The notes: generated by a model not told the origin, from the sequence alone. DNA of 45,836 bases from Roseobacter sp. (GCA_011050655.1 DRFG01000208.1:1-45836), one strand, 5' to 3'; positions 1-9,130 are shown, counted from the stretch's first letter. A program made the numbers and translations.

Positions 1-61
1 CGCTATGAACGGTTCCCTCCTAAGGGGCAGGTTGCAGGTTCGAATCCTGCCGGGGTCACCA
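1..61 (+). tRNA. tRNA-Arg (anticodon CCT), 5' end missing
   Basis: The 3' part of a tRNA reads directly into the window. The acceptor 3' strand with discriminator A and encoded CCA is at 51-61. The T arm is at 34-50, with stem GCAGG/CCTGC and loop TTCGAAT. The variable loop is at 29-33. The anticodon stem is GTTCC/GGGGC around loop CTCCTAA at 17-23, giving anticodon CCT at 19-21. The last bases of the D arm (GAAC) are at 7-10. About the first 16 nucleotides lie outside the window, so this is a contig edge and not a broken gene. It decodes AGG. Confidence 0.85.
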
Positions 62-79
62 GATGTATCGGCGGTAAGG

Positions 80-1171
80 TTACTTTAGTACCGTCGTAGT
101 GAATTCTCCGCTTAAACTTGCTTCAAGCAGTTCAAGATCGGCCGAGCAGTTGGCGTATTGGGTGATCATCCCCGGCGGAATCACAAATGCATCACCGGGT
201 TCTAGATCCCGCGGTTCTTGATCTTGCGGCAACAACGTCATCGTTCCCTCCATCACAAAGGTGAAATGAATGTCGGCGTCGTGTTTGTACGGAGGTGACA
301 CCGCGCCGTAGGGGCGAATGATCTGGATGCCGGCGAGGCCTTTGGTACCGGCAGATATACCGGTATCGCGAGCGGTAAACCCCGGTACACGGAAGGGCCG
401 CCAAGTCGCGCCCTGTTTTCGGTGATGCACGAAACGTTGCCCGTCCCATTCTCGTGTAGGATCGCCCTTGCCGTTTGGCAGGGTCATATCGTGATCGATA
501 GTGGTGATATGTTCGGCGGGCACCCCGATTTCGATCACTTCGATGTTTGGCGAAGCCTCTACGACGCGGTGGCGAATGCCGGGTGGCTGGGTCACGCAAT
601 CACCGGCGTGTAAACGGATCAGGTCGCCTTGATCCTCATAAAGCACATCAACCCAGCCGCGGTAGCAAAAGATCAACTGAAATCCGACTGTGTGGTAATG
701 GACCATGTCCGGCACCGGCCCCCCATCGGGGATCCTGATATGACTGGCGATGATCGAACCGCCCAGACGTGATGGGATAAGGTCGCGGTAATGCATGCCT
801 GCACGCCCGATGACCCAAGGCGCTTCGTCGCGCAGGCGTCGCACGGCGAATTCATGCCGGGTTTGCGGTTGATCGGCCGTTGGGGTCAGCGGGACGATTT
901 CGATTTCCGTACCATTCGGTGCCGTCAGGCGACGTGCGCCATCGGCAAAACCATCTGGGTCATCCGTGAGGATGCGCAGTTTGCCGGGGCTGACATCTGC
1001 GCCTTTTTCAATACGAATCCGAAGGCCGTGACCGGAAAAGCTGGCCACCGAAGGATCATCGGCGGGAAAGATGCTATCAAGCCGCAAGCCCAGTGTTTTG
1101 GTGTAAAACGGAAGGTCACGACGCAGCTCTTGGGTGGGCAGCAATACTTCGGCTTGGATGGCTGTTGTCAT
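80..1171 (-). CDS. VOC-like domain fused to a bicupin protein
   Basis: A 363-residue protein of unknown substrate. Residues 1-95 resemble a vicinal-oxygen-chelate (glyoxalase-like) half: a PFYTKTLGL segment, then a short beta-rich stretch. Residues 125-215 form a first cupin with an HYH metal-ligand pair near 158-160 and a late histidine near 201. Residues 280-355 form a second cupin around HDADIHF, with LEPGDAFVIPPG. Two-cupin proteins are often metal-dependent dioxygenases or isomerases, but no specific reaction can be named here. The start is the ATG at 1171; an upstream Shine-Dalgarno is weak (CGGAA). It is the last gene of the leftward leu-region run, separated from leuB by a hairpin, so it may have its own promoter. 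Confidence 0.75.
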   Translation of the reverse strand: MTTAIQAEVLLPTQELRRDLPFYTKTLGLRLDSIFPADDPSVASFSGHGLRIRIEKGADVSPGKLRILTDDPDGFADGARRLTAPNGTEIEIVPLTPTADQPQTRHEFAVRRLRDEAPWVIGRAGMHYRDLIPSRLGGSIIASHIRIPDGGPVPDMVHYHTVGFQLIFCYRGWVDVLYEDQGDLIRLHAGDCVTQPPGIRHRVVEASPNIEVIEIGVPAEHITTIDHDMTLPNGKGDPTREWDGQRFVHHRKQGATWRPFRVPGFTARDTGISAGTKGLAGIQIIRPYGAVSPPYKHDADIHFTFVMEGTMTLLPQDQEPRDLEPGDAFVIPPGMITQYANCSADLELLEASLSGEFTTTVLK

Positions 1172-1225
1172 ATACGGGTTCCGTGATGATCAAGCGGATG
1201 CTGCACGTCAGAACAGGCTGGCTGT

Positions 1226-1253
1226 GTATCAGGCCCAATGACAGGCCTGATAC
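1226..1253 (-). terminator. Perfect 10-bp hairpin just after leuB
   Basis: GTATCAGGCC (1226-1235) and GGCCTGATAC (1244-1253) form a perfect stem with an 8-base loop, 9 bases past the leuB stop. No T-run follows on the minus strand, so it is a likely terminator or 3'-end-protecting hairpin, not a textbook intrinsic terminator. Confidence 0.5.
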
Positions 1254-1262
1254 GCCGATAGT

Positions 1263-2369
1263 TCACAGGCTGGCGTCGAGAGCTGCCAGGATTGCGTCAC
1301 CCATTTCGGTGGTTGAGATAGGAGTGCCGTCTTCGGGGCCCATTAGATCAGCGGTGCGGGCACCGTCGGCCAAGACCTGTTCGACCGCCTGCTCCAGACG
1401 GGCGGCTTCTTCGCCTTGATCAAAGGAATAGCGCAGCGCCATCGCAAAGCTGAGGATGCAGGCGATAGGGTTCGCCTTGCCTTGGCCAGCGATATCGGGG
1501 GCGGAACCGTGTACAGGTTCATAAAGCGCCTTAGGCCGGCCGTCAGCGTTAGGCGCACCCAACGAGGCGGAAGGCAACATGCCAAGAGAGCCTGTCAGCA
1601 TGGCGGCACAGTCAGACAGAATATCACCAAAAAGATTATCAGTGACGATGACGTCAAACTGCTTGGGCGCACGTACCAACTGCATTGCGCCGTTGTCTGC
1701 GTACATATGGGTCAGTTCAACATCGGGGTAATCTTCATCGTGAACTTTTTGCACGACTTCACGCCACAGGATGCCGCTTTCCATCACATTGGCTTTTTCC
1801 ATCGAACAAACCTTGTTGTTGCGGCGGCGCGCCAATTCGAATGCCGACCGCGCTACGCGGTCAATTTCGGATTCTGTATAACGTTGAGTGTTGATCCCGA
1901 CGCGTTCATTGCCTTCTTCGAAAATACCGCGCGGTTCGCCGAAATAAACGCCAGAGGTCAATTCGCGCACGATCATGATATCGAGACCCGCTACAATATC
2001 TTTCTTGAGCGACGAAAAATCAGCCAGCGCATCAAAACACTGCGCGGGGCGAAGGTTAGAAAAGAGATCCATTTCCTTGCGCAAACGCAGCAATCCGCGT
2101 TCTGGTTTTACACTAAAATCAAGCGCATCATATTTCGGACCACCGACCGCGCCGAGCAAAACTGCATCGGCTGCTAGCGCTTTGGCCATAGTATCGTCAT
2201 GCAGAGGCGTACCGTGCTTGTCATATGCTGCACCACCGACAAGATCATGTTCAACATCAAACGCCAAACTGCGTTTTTCGCCATACCAGTCGATAATTCG
2301 AACAACTTGGTCCATGACCTCGGGGCCGATGCCGTCACCGGCAAGGATAAGCAATGTTGGATTGGCCAT
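1263..2369 (-). CDS. leuB: 3-isopropylmalate dehydrogenase
   Basis: LeuB oxidises and decarboxylates (2R,3S)-3-isopropylmalate to 2-oxoisocaproate with NAD+ in the cytoplasm, the third step specific to leucine synthesis. The 368 residues match the usual length. Visible family motifs are GDGIGPEV at the N-terminus, the substrate-binding NLRPA segment, [10 protein letters not shown], and the metal and cofactor region [10 protein letters not shown]...[11 protein letters not shown]. Near the C-terminus, [18 protein letters not shown] is the nucleotide-binding loop. The ATG at 2369 is preceded by AGGAG at good spacing. leuD and leuC lie upstream on the same strand, with two non-leucine genes between. 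Confidence 0.97.
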   Translation of the reverse strand: MANPTLLILAGDGIGPEVMDQVVRIIDWYGEKRSLAFDVEHDLVGGAAYDKHGTPLHDDTMAKALAADAVLLGAVGGPKYDALDFSVKPERGLLRLRKEMDLFSNLRPAQCFDALADFSSLKKDIVAGLDIMIVRELTSGVYFGEPRGIFEEGNERVGINTQRYTESEIDRVARSAFELARRRNNKVCSMEKANVMESGILWREVVQKVHDEDYPDVELTHMYADNGAMQLVRAPKQFDVIVTDNLFGDILSDCAAMLTGSLGMLPSASLGAPNADGRPKALYEPVHGSAPDIAGQGKANPIACILSFAMALRYSFDQGEEAARLEQAVEQVLADGARTADLMGPEDGTPISTTEMGDAILAALDASL

Positions 2370-2433
2370 GGGATACTCCTGATAAATGCGTTGCTAGCGG
2401 GGTAGCGCGAGGATTGAAAAGGGTCAAGAACAG

Positions 2434-3543
2434 CTAGCGGTCCAAGTCGGCCCAGATCAGGCCATGACGGCTGGCAGAAGCGTTGCGGGCTACACCTGAG
2501 GCAACCACCCGCCAGTCAGAGGAAGGTAGTAAATAGTCCATGCGCATATCGCCTAATCCATCAAAAGTGACCGTGGGTTGGCCTTGCATCGGATCTTGGA
2601 TCATTGGATGGTTCAGCAGGGTCGTGATGGCTGATTTTATGCCTTCGCCTTTGTCGGGATCCAGGTTCGCATCACCCAGCAGAACAAAGCGACCTGTCGG
2701 GGGGGCATCGAACGCGCCGGCCAGGTAATGGTCCCAGAATACGATCTCGTCATGATTGCGCTTGCCATTCCGGTCTTCCAACCCGTCAAAAACCGGTGGA
2801 GTCGCGTAAAAGGTCATAAGTGTGATTGGGTCGGCATCAGGGATCTCAATTGGAACAACCCAATGACCATGCGACGACAGCCTCTGTATCTTTTGAACGT
2901 CGGCAGATGGAAAAGGTCCATCTGGGCCAAGCGGCAATAGCGCTCCGGGCAGGTCGCGCCACAATAGGTCTGAGAAATTCTGAAGGCCATTCTGTGAAAT
3001 CGGAAACCGGGACAGGATCGCCATGCCCCCGTCACCCAGGAATCTGCCGTATCCCTGCCCATCTCTGGCATGTCCGGCCACGCCGTCACCATCCATATCA
3101 AGACCGGTTTGCCGCCCCGCGTTGGGTGGCAAGGCAAAGCGGTACCGATAAACGGGTCCGTCTTGTGCAATTGCATCGGCAAGCGCTGCCAAGGCCGACC
3201 CTTGCAGATCATAGTCGATACCTTGCAACACCAGAATATCAGGAGAAATGGCGGAGATCGTCTGGATCACGGCGGCAACCCGAGGATTGTTCGCCTTGAC
3301 TATATCACGCAATAAAAGACCCGGTCCGGGTTGTGAAAGTTCGGTGTTATAAGTGGCGACCCTTATCGGCTCAGCTTGAGCAGTACCGGTACCAACTGAA
3401 ATTGCAAAGATTAGGCAAGTTGCATGGCAGGGTTTTCCGGGTCGTCCGAAGAATAAGCGCGACGGCGCTTTATTTCGATCATCTCGGCGATCTTGCCCAT
3501 AGCAATTCCGCGCATGATGATGCTGGCCGGTAAGAATGCCCAT
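2434..3543 (-). CDS. Secreted endonuclease/exonuclease/phosphatase-fold protein, start uncertain
   Basis: The body of the protein is an endonuclease/exonuclease/phosphatase (DNase I-like) domain: RVATYNTEL at its start, LVLQGIDYD, a FVLLGDANLDP catalytic-type segment and a C-terminal SRHGLIWADL. The substrate is unknown; the family includes nucleases, phosphodiesterases and lipid phosphatases. A hydrophobic stretch ending GTAQAEPI looks like a signal peptide, so the protein is probably exported. The start is a problem. The only in-frame ATG before this stretch is at 3543 (a TTG lies at 3558). Either would overlap the upstream membrane-protein gene by more than 130 bases and put about 37 unlikely residues before the signal core. 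The ATG at 3543 (369 residues) is given for want of better. The next gene, leuB, lies 64 bases downstream. Confidence 0.75.
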   Translation of the reverse strand: MGILTGQHHHARNCYGQDRRDDRNKAPSRLFFGRPGKPCHATCLIFAISVGTGTAQAEPIRVATYNTELSQPGPGLLLRDIVKANNPRVAAVIQTISAISPDILVLQGIDYDLQGSALAALADAIAQDGPVYRYRFALPPNAGRQTGLDMDGDGVAGHARDGQGYGRFLGDGGMAILSRFPISQNGLQNFSDLLWRDLPGALLPLGPDGPFPSADVQKIQRLSSHGHWVVPIEIPDADPITLMTFYATPPVFDGLEDRNGKRNHDEIVFWDHYLAGAFDAPPTGRFVLLGDANLDPDKGEGIKSAITTLLNHPMIQDPMQGQPTVTFDGLGDMRMDYLLPSSDWRVVASGVARNASASRHGLIWADLDR

Positions 3544-4256
3544 GCAGCGACTGTCCAAATCTGGCTTTGTGGATTCTGAAACGTGATCGGGTCTATCATA
3601 TTCGACGTCGCTTTGACCACAGCGGGGATCAGGAAAGGCAATAGGAAGCCCAGTACGATATTGATCCGTGCGTCTCGCTTCAGGCGATAAATTACGTCGC
3701 CTCCGGCGGTTGGATCAAACAAGGGAAGGTTGATCCATACATTGAAGGCACCTTGTTTGGCTGGCCAGTTCATCACGCGCACCAAGATCAGAAAGAACGC
3801 CATTGAAATCAACGAGATCAGATAAGCGATACCAGCTGAGGTGCGGACCGAATTCACCAGCTCCATGCTGGCTTTGACGGGCAGCATCAACACGATCAGT
3901 CGAACCGGAGAAAAAGGAAAGTCCATTGCATTTCCGATGATCGTTCCGATCGAAGTGAGTGCGCCGGAAACTGCTGTCGGATCGGTTTTGTGTTGCATGA
4001 TCATTGTAAGCAATGAAACCGTTGCCAGCAGCGAAACGAAGCGCAACCGGTTAAACGGCGCAGCGTCGCGAAATTCGACGATACTGGGGAAATGTGAAGT
4101 ATATTCGATAAATGTGAGAAAGCCGGCAAGAAGGGCCACTAACATGGTGATTTGATTGGAATCATAAGTGACGTCGGGCAACATCAACGCAGGGGTTGCC
4201 ACCAGCAATGCCACTAAAACGCCACGCGCTGCTGCGCCGGTCAAACGTGCGATCAC
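3411..4256 (-). CDS. Conserved multi-spanning inner-membrane protein, function unknown
   Basis: A 281-residue hydrophobic protein with about six or seven apparent membrane segments: near residues 10-28, 35-50, 75-92, 120-140, 143-162, 198-215 and 235-250. It ends in a charged cytoplasmic-looking tail (KIAEMIEIKRRR...). I recognise no catalytic motif. The start is GTG at 4256, with GGAAGGG about 7 bases upstream; no better ATG exists nearby. It sits between leuD and the secreted nuclease-fold gene on the same strand and overlaps the latter's reading frame. The two may be translated from one message. A membrane partner for the exported nuclease-fold protein is possible but only inferred from position. 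Confidence 0.7.
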   Translation of the reverse strand: MIARLTGAAARGVLVALLVATPALMLPDVTYDSNQITMLVALLAGFLTFIEYTSHFPSIVEFRDAAPFNRLRFVSLLATVSLLTMIMQHKTDPTAVSGALTSIGTIIGNAMDFPFSPVRLIVLMLPVKASMELVNSVRTSAGIAYLISLISMAFFLILVRVMNWPAKQGAFNVWINLPLFDPTAGGDVIYRLKRDARINIVLGFLLPFLIPAVVKATSNMIDPITFQNPQSQIWTVAAWAFLPASIIMRGIAMGKIAEMIEIKRRRAYSSDDPENPAMQLA

Positions 4257-4482
4257 AAATCTACCCTTCCAAACTGGCCAGCCCCGGTTCGATGCCGTGG
4301 TCTTGTTCCAACTTGTTGCCTCCGACCAGCGGAGGCGTGCCTCATTATTGTCTTAATTGTGCCTTCTTTCGCCATAATCCTCAAGTCAGTTCATGATCCC
4401 GATGCCATATGGGTGACATTTTGGAAAGGAGGGTGGTGCGTTCTTGCATCATTAAGCGATCCAATTGAGGGTATTACTAGAT

Positions 4483-4511
4483 GTTGTGGGCATAAATCTT
4501 AAGCCCACAAC
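4483..4511. other. 9-bp inverted repeat between leuD and the membrane gene
   Basis: GTTGTGGGC (4483-4491) and GCCCACAAC (4503-4511) form a perfect 9-bp stem with an 11-base loop, 38 bases beyond the leuD stop. Neither side carries a T-run. It may end or process the leuCD message. The 4257-4548 stretch otherwise shows no gene. Confidence 0.4.
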
Positions 4512-4548
4512 TCTATCAGGGTTTATAAATAGATTTGGTATAGTGCGG

Positions 4549-5154
4549 TTATACCCAAGGCCGAGCTTGCGACGCCGAAGTCTCGAAATTGTCGATGGAA
4601 GCGCCTTTCTCTAAAGTGAGGCCAATGTCGTCCAGACCATTCATCAAACAATGCTTCTTAAAGCTATCCACCTCAAAGCTGAACACATCGCCATCCGAGC
4701 TGGTGATGGTTTGTGCCTCAAGATCAATCTCGATCCGGGCGTTCGACCCTTTTTCGGCGTCTTTCATCAGCACGTCGACCTGTTCTTGTGGCAGGGCGAT
4801 CGGCAGGATGCCGTTCTTAAAGCAGTTGCTATAGAAAATATCAGCATAGCTAGGTGCGATCACACACGTGATTCCGAAATCGGCAATCGCCCACGGTGCG
4901 TGTTCGCGTGATGATCCACAACCAAAGTTATCGCCAGCAACAAGGATCTGAGCGTCGCGATACTGCGGTTTGTTAAGCACAAATTCAGGAATCTCGTTGC
5001 GGTCATCATCATAGCGCATTTCATCAAAAAGGTTCACGCCGAGGCCCGACCGTTTGATGGTTTTCAGAAACTGCTTGGGGATAATCATATCGGTGTCGAT
5101 GTTGATCAACGGTAGCGGGGCGGCAATGCCGCTTAAAGTGGTGAACTTGTTCAT
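4549..5154 (-). CDS. leuD: 3-isopropylmalate dehydratase, small subunit
   Basis: LeuD pairs with LeuC to isomerise 2-isopropylmalate to 3-isopropylmalate in the cytoplasm, the second leucine-specific step. The 201-residue product has the usual length of the Gram-negative small subunit. It shows the family landmarks [15 protein letters not shown] near residue 20 and [17 protein letters not shown] near residue 75, the swivelling domain loop. The ATG at 5154 is chosen over an in-frame upstream start at 5214 because AAAGGAAA precedes it and LeuD proteins begin MNKFT or similar. leuC ends 117 bases upstream on the same strand. Confidence 0.96.
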   Translation of the reverse strand: MNKFTTLSGIAAPLPLINIDTDMIIPKQFLKTIKRSGLGVNLFDEMRYDDDRNEIPEFVLNKPQYRDAQILVAGDNFGCGSSREHAPWAIADFGITCVIAPSYADIFYSNCFKNGILPIALPQEQVDVLMKDAEKGSNARIEIDLEAQTITSSDGDVFSFEVDSFKKHCLMNGLDDIGLTLEKGASIDNFETSASQARPWV

Positions 5155-5271
5155 TCTCGATTTCCTTTGTGGATGCCACGCACACCAACTGCCGGGGCAG
5201 AGTGGCGGGGCCAAGACCGTAGTGCGGCCTCAGCCCGATGGGCGGTCTGCTTTATAAACAGCGTGAACATA

Positions 5272-6690
5272 TCAGGCAGGGTCGCCCATCATCTCGCGCA
5301 CATCTGTCAACTTGCCGGTGATCGCGGCAGCGGCGGCCATTGCGGGGCTCATCAAGTGCGTGCGCCCGCCGCGGCCTTGGCGGCCCTCGAAGTTGCGGTT
5401 TGATGTTGCCGCACAGCGTTCGCCCGGTGCGAGTTGGTCAGGATTCATCGCCAGACACATGGAACAACCAGCTAGACGCCATTCGAAACCTGCGTCTTTG
5501 AAGATATCGGCAAGACCCTCTTCCTCGGCCTGCGCACGCACCAGGCCGGAGCCGGGGACGATCATTGCCCGCATGCCGTCTTTGATCTTTTTGCCCTTCA
5601 GAATTTCGGCAGCAGCACGCAAGTCTTCGATGCGGCCGTTTGTGCATGATCCGATAAAGACAGTATCAATCTCGATGTCCGTCAACGCCATACCTTCTGT
5701 CAGGCCCATATATTCGATGGACCGTTTCGCCGCATCCACCTTGCCGCCCTTAAAGTCGGTGGCGGCAGGTACTTTGGCGGTGATTGGCAATACGTCTTCG
5801 GGCGAGGTACCCCATGTGACAGCAGGTGCGATGTCTTCGGCTTTGATCGTTATGACCTTGTCCCAATGCGCATCGTCGTCAGAGTACAGGGTTTTCCACC
5901 ATGCAAGGGCTGCTTCCCACTGCGCGCCTTTTGGCGCGTGCGGGCGACCCAAGCAATATTCAAAGGTCTTTTCGTCGGGCGCAATCAAGCCAGCGCGTGC
6001 ACCGCCTTCGATGGCCATGTTGCACACAGTCATGCGCCCTTCCATCGACAGCTCGCGAATAGCTTCGCCGCAGTATTCGATGACATAGCCGGTACCGCCG
6101 GCTGTGCCGGTTTCACCGATCACCGTCATGGTGATGTCCTTGGCGGTCACACCTTTTGGCAATTTGCCGGTGATCTCGACTTTCATGTTCTTGGATTTCT
6201 TCTGGATCAGCGTCTGCGTGGCCAGAACATGTTCAACCTCGGACGTGCCGATGCCGTGGGCCAATGACCCGAACGCACCATGTGTCGCTGTGTGGCTGTC
6301 GCCGCAAACAACGGTCATACCCGGCAGGGTCCAGCCCTGTTCAGGGCCGACGATGTGCACGATGCCCTGGCGGACGTCGGACACGGGATAGTAATGCAGC
6401 CCGAATTCCTTGGCGTTGGTATCAAGCGCTGCGACCTGAATGCGGCTGTCTTCCGTCATCGTTGCAGCATTAGCGCGGTCCAATGTGGTGGGCACATTGT
6501 GATCCGGCACTGCGATGGTCTGGTCGGGGCGACGCACGGTACGACCGGTCATGCGCAAACCCTCAAAGGCCTGCGGGCTGGTCACTTCATGGACCAAATG
6601 GCGGTCGATATAAAGCAAGCAGGTGCCATCGTCGGCTTCGTGTGCGACATGGGCGTCCCAGATTTTATCATAGAGCGTTTTGGGGGACAT
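5272..6690 (-). CDS. leuC: 3-isopropylmalate dehydratase, large subunit
   Basis: LeuC is the iron-sulfur catalytic subunit of isopropylmalate isomerase and needs LeuD. The 472 residues match the family. Cysteines for the [4Fe-4S] cluster are in [14 protein letters not shown] and [39 protein letters not shown] is the typical substrate-domain signature, and the protein starts with the usual [15 protein letters not shown]. The ATG at 6690 is supported by GGAGAGG upstream; an in-frame extension back to 6825 has no family resemblance and is rejected. It heads the leftward leu-region run, so its promoter should lie in 6691-7021. I see no leucine-rich attenuator peptide there. Confidence 0.97.
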   Translation of the reverse strand: MSPKTLYDKIWDAHVAHEADDGTCLLYIDRHLVHEVTSPQAFEGLRMTGRTVRRPDQTIAVPDHNVPTTLDRANAATMTEDSRIQVAALDTNAKEFGLHYYPVSDVRQGIVHIVGPEQGWTLPGMTVVCGDSHTATHGAFGSLAHGIGTSEVEHVLATQTLIQKKSKNMKVEITGKLPKGVTAKDITMTVIGETGTAGGTGYVIEYCGEAIRELSMEGRMTVCNMAIEGGARAGLIAPDEKTFEYCLGRPHAPKGAQWEAALAWWKTLYSDDDAHWDKVITIKAEDIAPAVTWGTSPEDVLPITAKVPAATDFKGGKVDAAKRSIEYMGLTEGMALTDIEIDTVFIGSCTNGRIEDLRAAAEILKGKKIKDGMRAMIVPGSGLVRAQAEEEGLADIFKDAGFEWRLAGCSMCLAMNPDQLAPGERCAATSNRNFEGRQGRGGRTHLMSPAMAAAAAITGKLTDVREMMGDPA

Positions 6691-7021
6691 GTGGTCCTCT
6701 CCCGTATGTTGGATAGCTTGTGAAAATAGTCGGAAATATGCGTCAAAACGCGTGCAGGCGTTATAGCCGCGCCAGTACAGTCCGGGTGGCCCCGAAAAAG
6801 CGTTCGCGCAGTCGGGCGCGATCACAGATGTTGAACAGGTTATCCGAAAGGTGTGTCATAATTGCGTGACTAGCCCTTTTCAGAGCTGCGATCAAGGATT
6901 CTGACATCGGTTGGCGTGCAACAGGCCATCAAAGGCATGCGCGCATCGCTGCTTGCTCTATGACGTGGATTATTTCACCATCACCGAACGGTAATTCCCG
7001 TCTGTTTGCGAAAGTAACTTG
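6691..7021. other. Divergent intergenic region, leuC / mscS-type gene
   Basis: This 331-base stretch separates leuC (leftward) from the channel gene (rightward) and must hold both promoters. On the minus strand a TTGACG lies about 60 bases before leuC, but a good -10 at standard spacing is not evident. No ORF here looks coding, and I see no leader peptide, riboswitch or RNA gene. Confidence 0.5.
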
Positions 7022-8356
7022 ATGAAGCCAGATCCCTTTGCGACTTTTCTAGAAAGCATCCAGGCGCTGATCGCAGGCGGTCTGAGGCTTGCTGAAAGCC
7101 TGATGCAACCTGGCTGGCGGCAATATCAGATGTTCATCATCGTAGGGCTCGCACTGGCATCATGGGCGTTGCATCACGCTTCGGGGAACTGGTTGCATGC
7201 TAGGGTGCGTTCACGCGACGGTTGGTCAAAGTGGCAATTACGTGCGATTGTGCAATTCAAGCGGCGTTTGGGGCTAATCTGGTTCGCCTCAACGGCATGG
7301 GTGATTTATCTGGTGATGCAAAACATCACCTGGCCGTCGCGATCATATTTGATCGGTATCTTTGCCACCTTGGTGACCGTCTGGGTGGGCATCGCATTTG
7401 CGGCCAGACTGGTCCGAAATCGGCCCATGCGCCGCCTGGTGACATGGGGATTATGGATATACGCGACGCTGTATTTCCTGAATGTTGTTGATGATGTGTC
7501 AAGGTTTCTTAATGCCGTGGCGCTGTCGATCGGAGATTTCCGGCTTTCGCTTTTAACAGTGATTACTGCGTTGGTTGTCGTCGGCATATTCTTTTCCGTG
7601 GCGCGTATTGTCAGCCAAGCCAGCGCAGCGACGATCCGTAAAAATGAAGATATCAGCCCCTCTATGCAGGTGCTTGCCGTAAAAGGCATTCAGCTCACGC
7701 TTTACGGCGTGGCCTTTTTCATGGGGGTAAAGGCCGTTGGCATTGATTTGACTGGGCTTGCTGTTTTGTCGGGTGCCATTGGTGTGGGGCTTGGTTTCGG
7801 TCTGCAAAAAGTAGTGTCGAACCTCGTGTCGGGGATCATCATTCTGATCGACAAGTCCATAAAGCCAGGGGATGTCATCAGCTTAGGCGACACATTTGGC
7901 TGGATACAGACTTTGGGTGCTCGTTATGCCTCGGTCGTGACGCGCGACGGCAAGGAATATCTCATTCCAAACGAAGACCTTATTACCAGCCAAGTGGTGA
8001 ACTGGTCGCATTCCAATGATTTTGTCCGGCTCGATATCTATTTTGGCACTGCCTATAACGACGACCCCCATGCCGTGAGAAAATTAGCCGTCGACGCGGC
8101 CAAGGGGGTGGATCGGGTTCTAAGCTTTAAGTCGCCCGTATGTCATATCGTCGGCTTTGGGGATAGCAGTGTCGACTATATCTTGCGGTTCTGGATCAAG
8201 GATCCGACCGAGGGCCTGACCAATATTCGCGGGAACGTTTATCTGGCGCTCTGGGACGCATTCAAGAGCAATGACATCTCGATCCCGTTCCCACAACGTG
8301 AGGTAAAGATGTTGGATGACAGTAAATTAACAGTGTCGCGGCCCCGGGATGGCTGA
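7022..8356 (+). CDS. MscS-family mechanosensitive ion channel
   Basis: A 444-residue inner-membrane channel of the small-conductance mechanosensitive family, which releases solutes on osmotic downshock. There are about four or five membrane helices before the pore helix. The pore helix and hinge are glycine- and alanine-rich (SGAIGVGLGFGLQKVVSNLVSG, about residues 250-272). They are followed by the beta domain signature IKPGDVISLGDTFGWIQ, then RDGKEYLIPNEDLITSQVVNWS. The length exceeds minimal MscS (about 286 residues), owing to extra N-terminal helices. The ATG at 7022 is taken; an adjacent TTG at 7019 is in frame, and no strong Shine-Dalgarno decides between them. A hairpin directly follows the stop. 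Confidence 0.92.
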   Translation: MKPDPFATFLESIQALIAGGLRLAESLMQPGWRQYQMFIIVGLALASWALHHASGNWLHARVRSRDGWSKWQLRAIVQFKRRLGLIWFASTAWVIYLVMQNITWPSRSYLIGIFATLVTVWVGIAFAARLVRNRPMRRLVTWGLWIYATLYFLNVVDDVSRFLNAVALSIGDFRLSLLTVITALVVVGIFFSVARIVSQASAATIRKNEDISPSMQVLAVKGIQLTLYGVAFFMGVKAVGIDLTGLAVLSGAIGVGLGFGLQKVVSNLVSGIIILIDKSIKPGDVISLGDTFGWIQTLGARYASVVTRDGKEYLIPNEDLITSQVVNWSHSNDFVRLDIYFGTAYNDDPHAVRKLAVDAAKGVDRVLSFKSPVCHIVGFGDSSVDYILRFWIKDPTEGLTNIRGNVYLALWDAFKSNDISIPFPQREVKMLDDSKLTVSRPRDG

Positions 8357-8377
8357 GACGCCTTCGATGGCGGCGTC
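8357..8377 (+). terminator. Hairpin at the end of the channel gene
   Basis: GACGCC (8357-8362) and GGCGTC (8372-8377) flank a 9-base loop starting right after the TGA. ATTTCGTTTC, a broken T-run, follows. A weak intrinsic terminator is likely. Confidence 0.5.
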
Positions 8378-9073
8378 ATTTCGTTTCGGGCATCACGGGT
8401 TTATCGACGCGGCAGGACAAACGCGTTGGTGTCAAAAGTGATTTGCGTGATGGCTTATGAAGATACCCTCATGTTTAAGACGCCGATTATACACGCTACC
8501 AACTGCTATGCGCGGATGCCCCTATTGCCTGACGGAACAGCTTTCACGGCTGCAGCCGGGACCACAAATTCCCTTTGTATGGCCCATACGGGCAATCAAG
8601 GATCAAGGTGAAAGTGTCTTTCTGGCGGCAGGGGCCAGTATATATCGTTCATGCCGATTCTCAAAAAATGCGCTTTGGGAAAAAAACCGCAGATTATGCT
8701 GTGCCGTATGCTAACAGGATCGAGCATGACATCATCCATCCTGATCGGCGGGAAGCGATGCTGCGTCCTGTCACATCATTCACTAACTGTGACGATAAAC
8801 CGTTATATCTATATCGGTGACAGATCGATAAATCCCTTCTTACAAAAGAGATTAGCGCTTTTTACCAGTCGTCTTACGCGCGTGAGCAAGACGGGTTTGC
8901 GGGTACCATGTGTAACGCGGGGGCAAGAGCTTGGCGGTGACCAAGACCATATTGTGACAGAAGATGGCTGGTAAGTGCCTGTATGTTCGCTTGTCATTGA
9001 AGTTTCACCCCAGCGTGCCTATTCTAGGACATCCCCAGCGCCGGGGGACTGTCGGCGCGACTAAAGGAGGACA
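8378..9073. other. Gene-poor 700-base stretch with inverted repeats
   Basis: No ORF here looks protein-coding: frames are short, overlapping and without a ribosome site or family resemblance. Visible structure includes the palindrome CGGCTGCAGCCG (8547-8558), GCCC-ATAC-GGGC (8582-8593), GTCACA-N12-TGTGAC (8770-8793) and the near-palindrome CCGTTATATCTATATCGG (8800-8817). There is also a GC-rich hairpin GCGCCG-N9-CGGCGC (9038-9058) just before the rsfS leader. The last may belong to the rsfS transcript. The rest could hold a small RNA, decayed gene remnants or long promoters. Confidence 0.45.
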
Positions 9074-9130
9074 ATGTCCTGTCAATGCTTTCACCCGCAG
9101 CTCCCACTGCGAACCAGCAGGCACCAATAA
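9074..9130 (+). CDS. Possible 18-codon upstream ORF of rsfS
   Basis: An ATG at 9074 follows the strong Shine-Dalgarno AAAGGAGG (9063-9070), with only 3 bases between. It opens an ORF encoding MSCQCFHPQLPLRTSRHQ. Its TAA (9128-9130) overlaps the in-frame rsfS ATG at 9130 as TAATG, the arrangement of translationally coupled genes. The alternative rsfS start at 9085 lies 14 bases from the same site. Both spacings are off the optimum, so the sequence alone does not settle which start is used. No function is known. Confidence 0.35.
   Translation: MSCQCFHPQLPLRTSRHQ

Noticed and set aside
1-61. tRNA-Arg 3' end as an attachment site for an island
   Set aside because: No integrase, no second copy of the tRNA end, and housekeeping genes follow; the truncation is the contig edge.
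6691-6825. N-terminal extension of LeuC and a possible leucine leader peptide
   Set aside because: The extension does not resemble LeuC, a good ribosome site lies at 6690, and no run of leucine codons occurs upstream.
8575-8820. 81-codon plus-strand ORF in the gene-poor stretch
   Set aside because: It lacks a ribosome site and family resemblance, overlaps other equally long frames, and its codon use differs from that of neighbouring genes.
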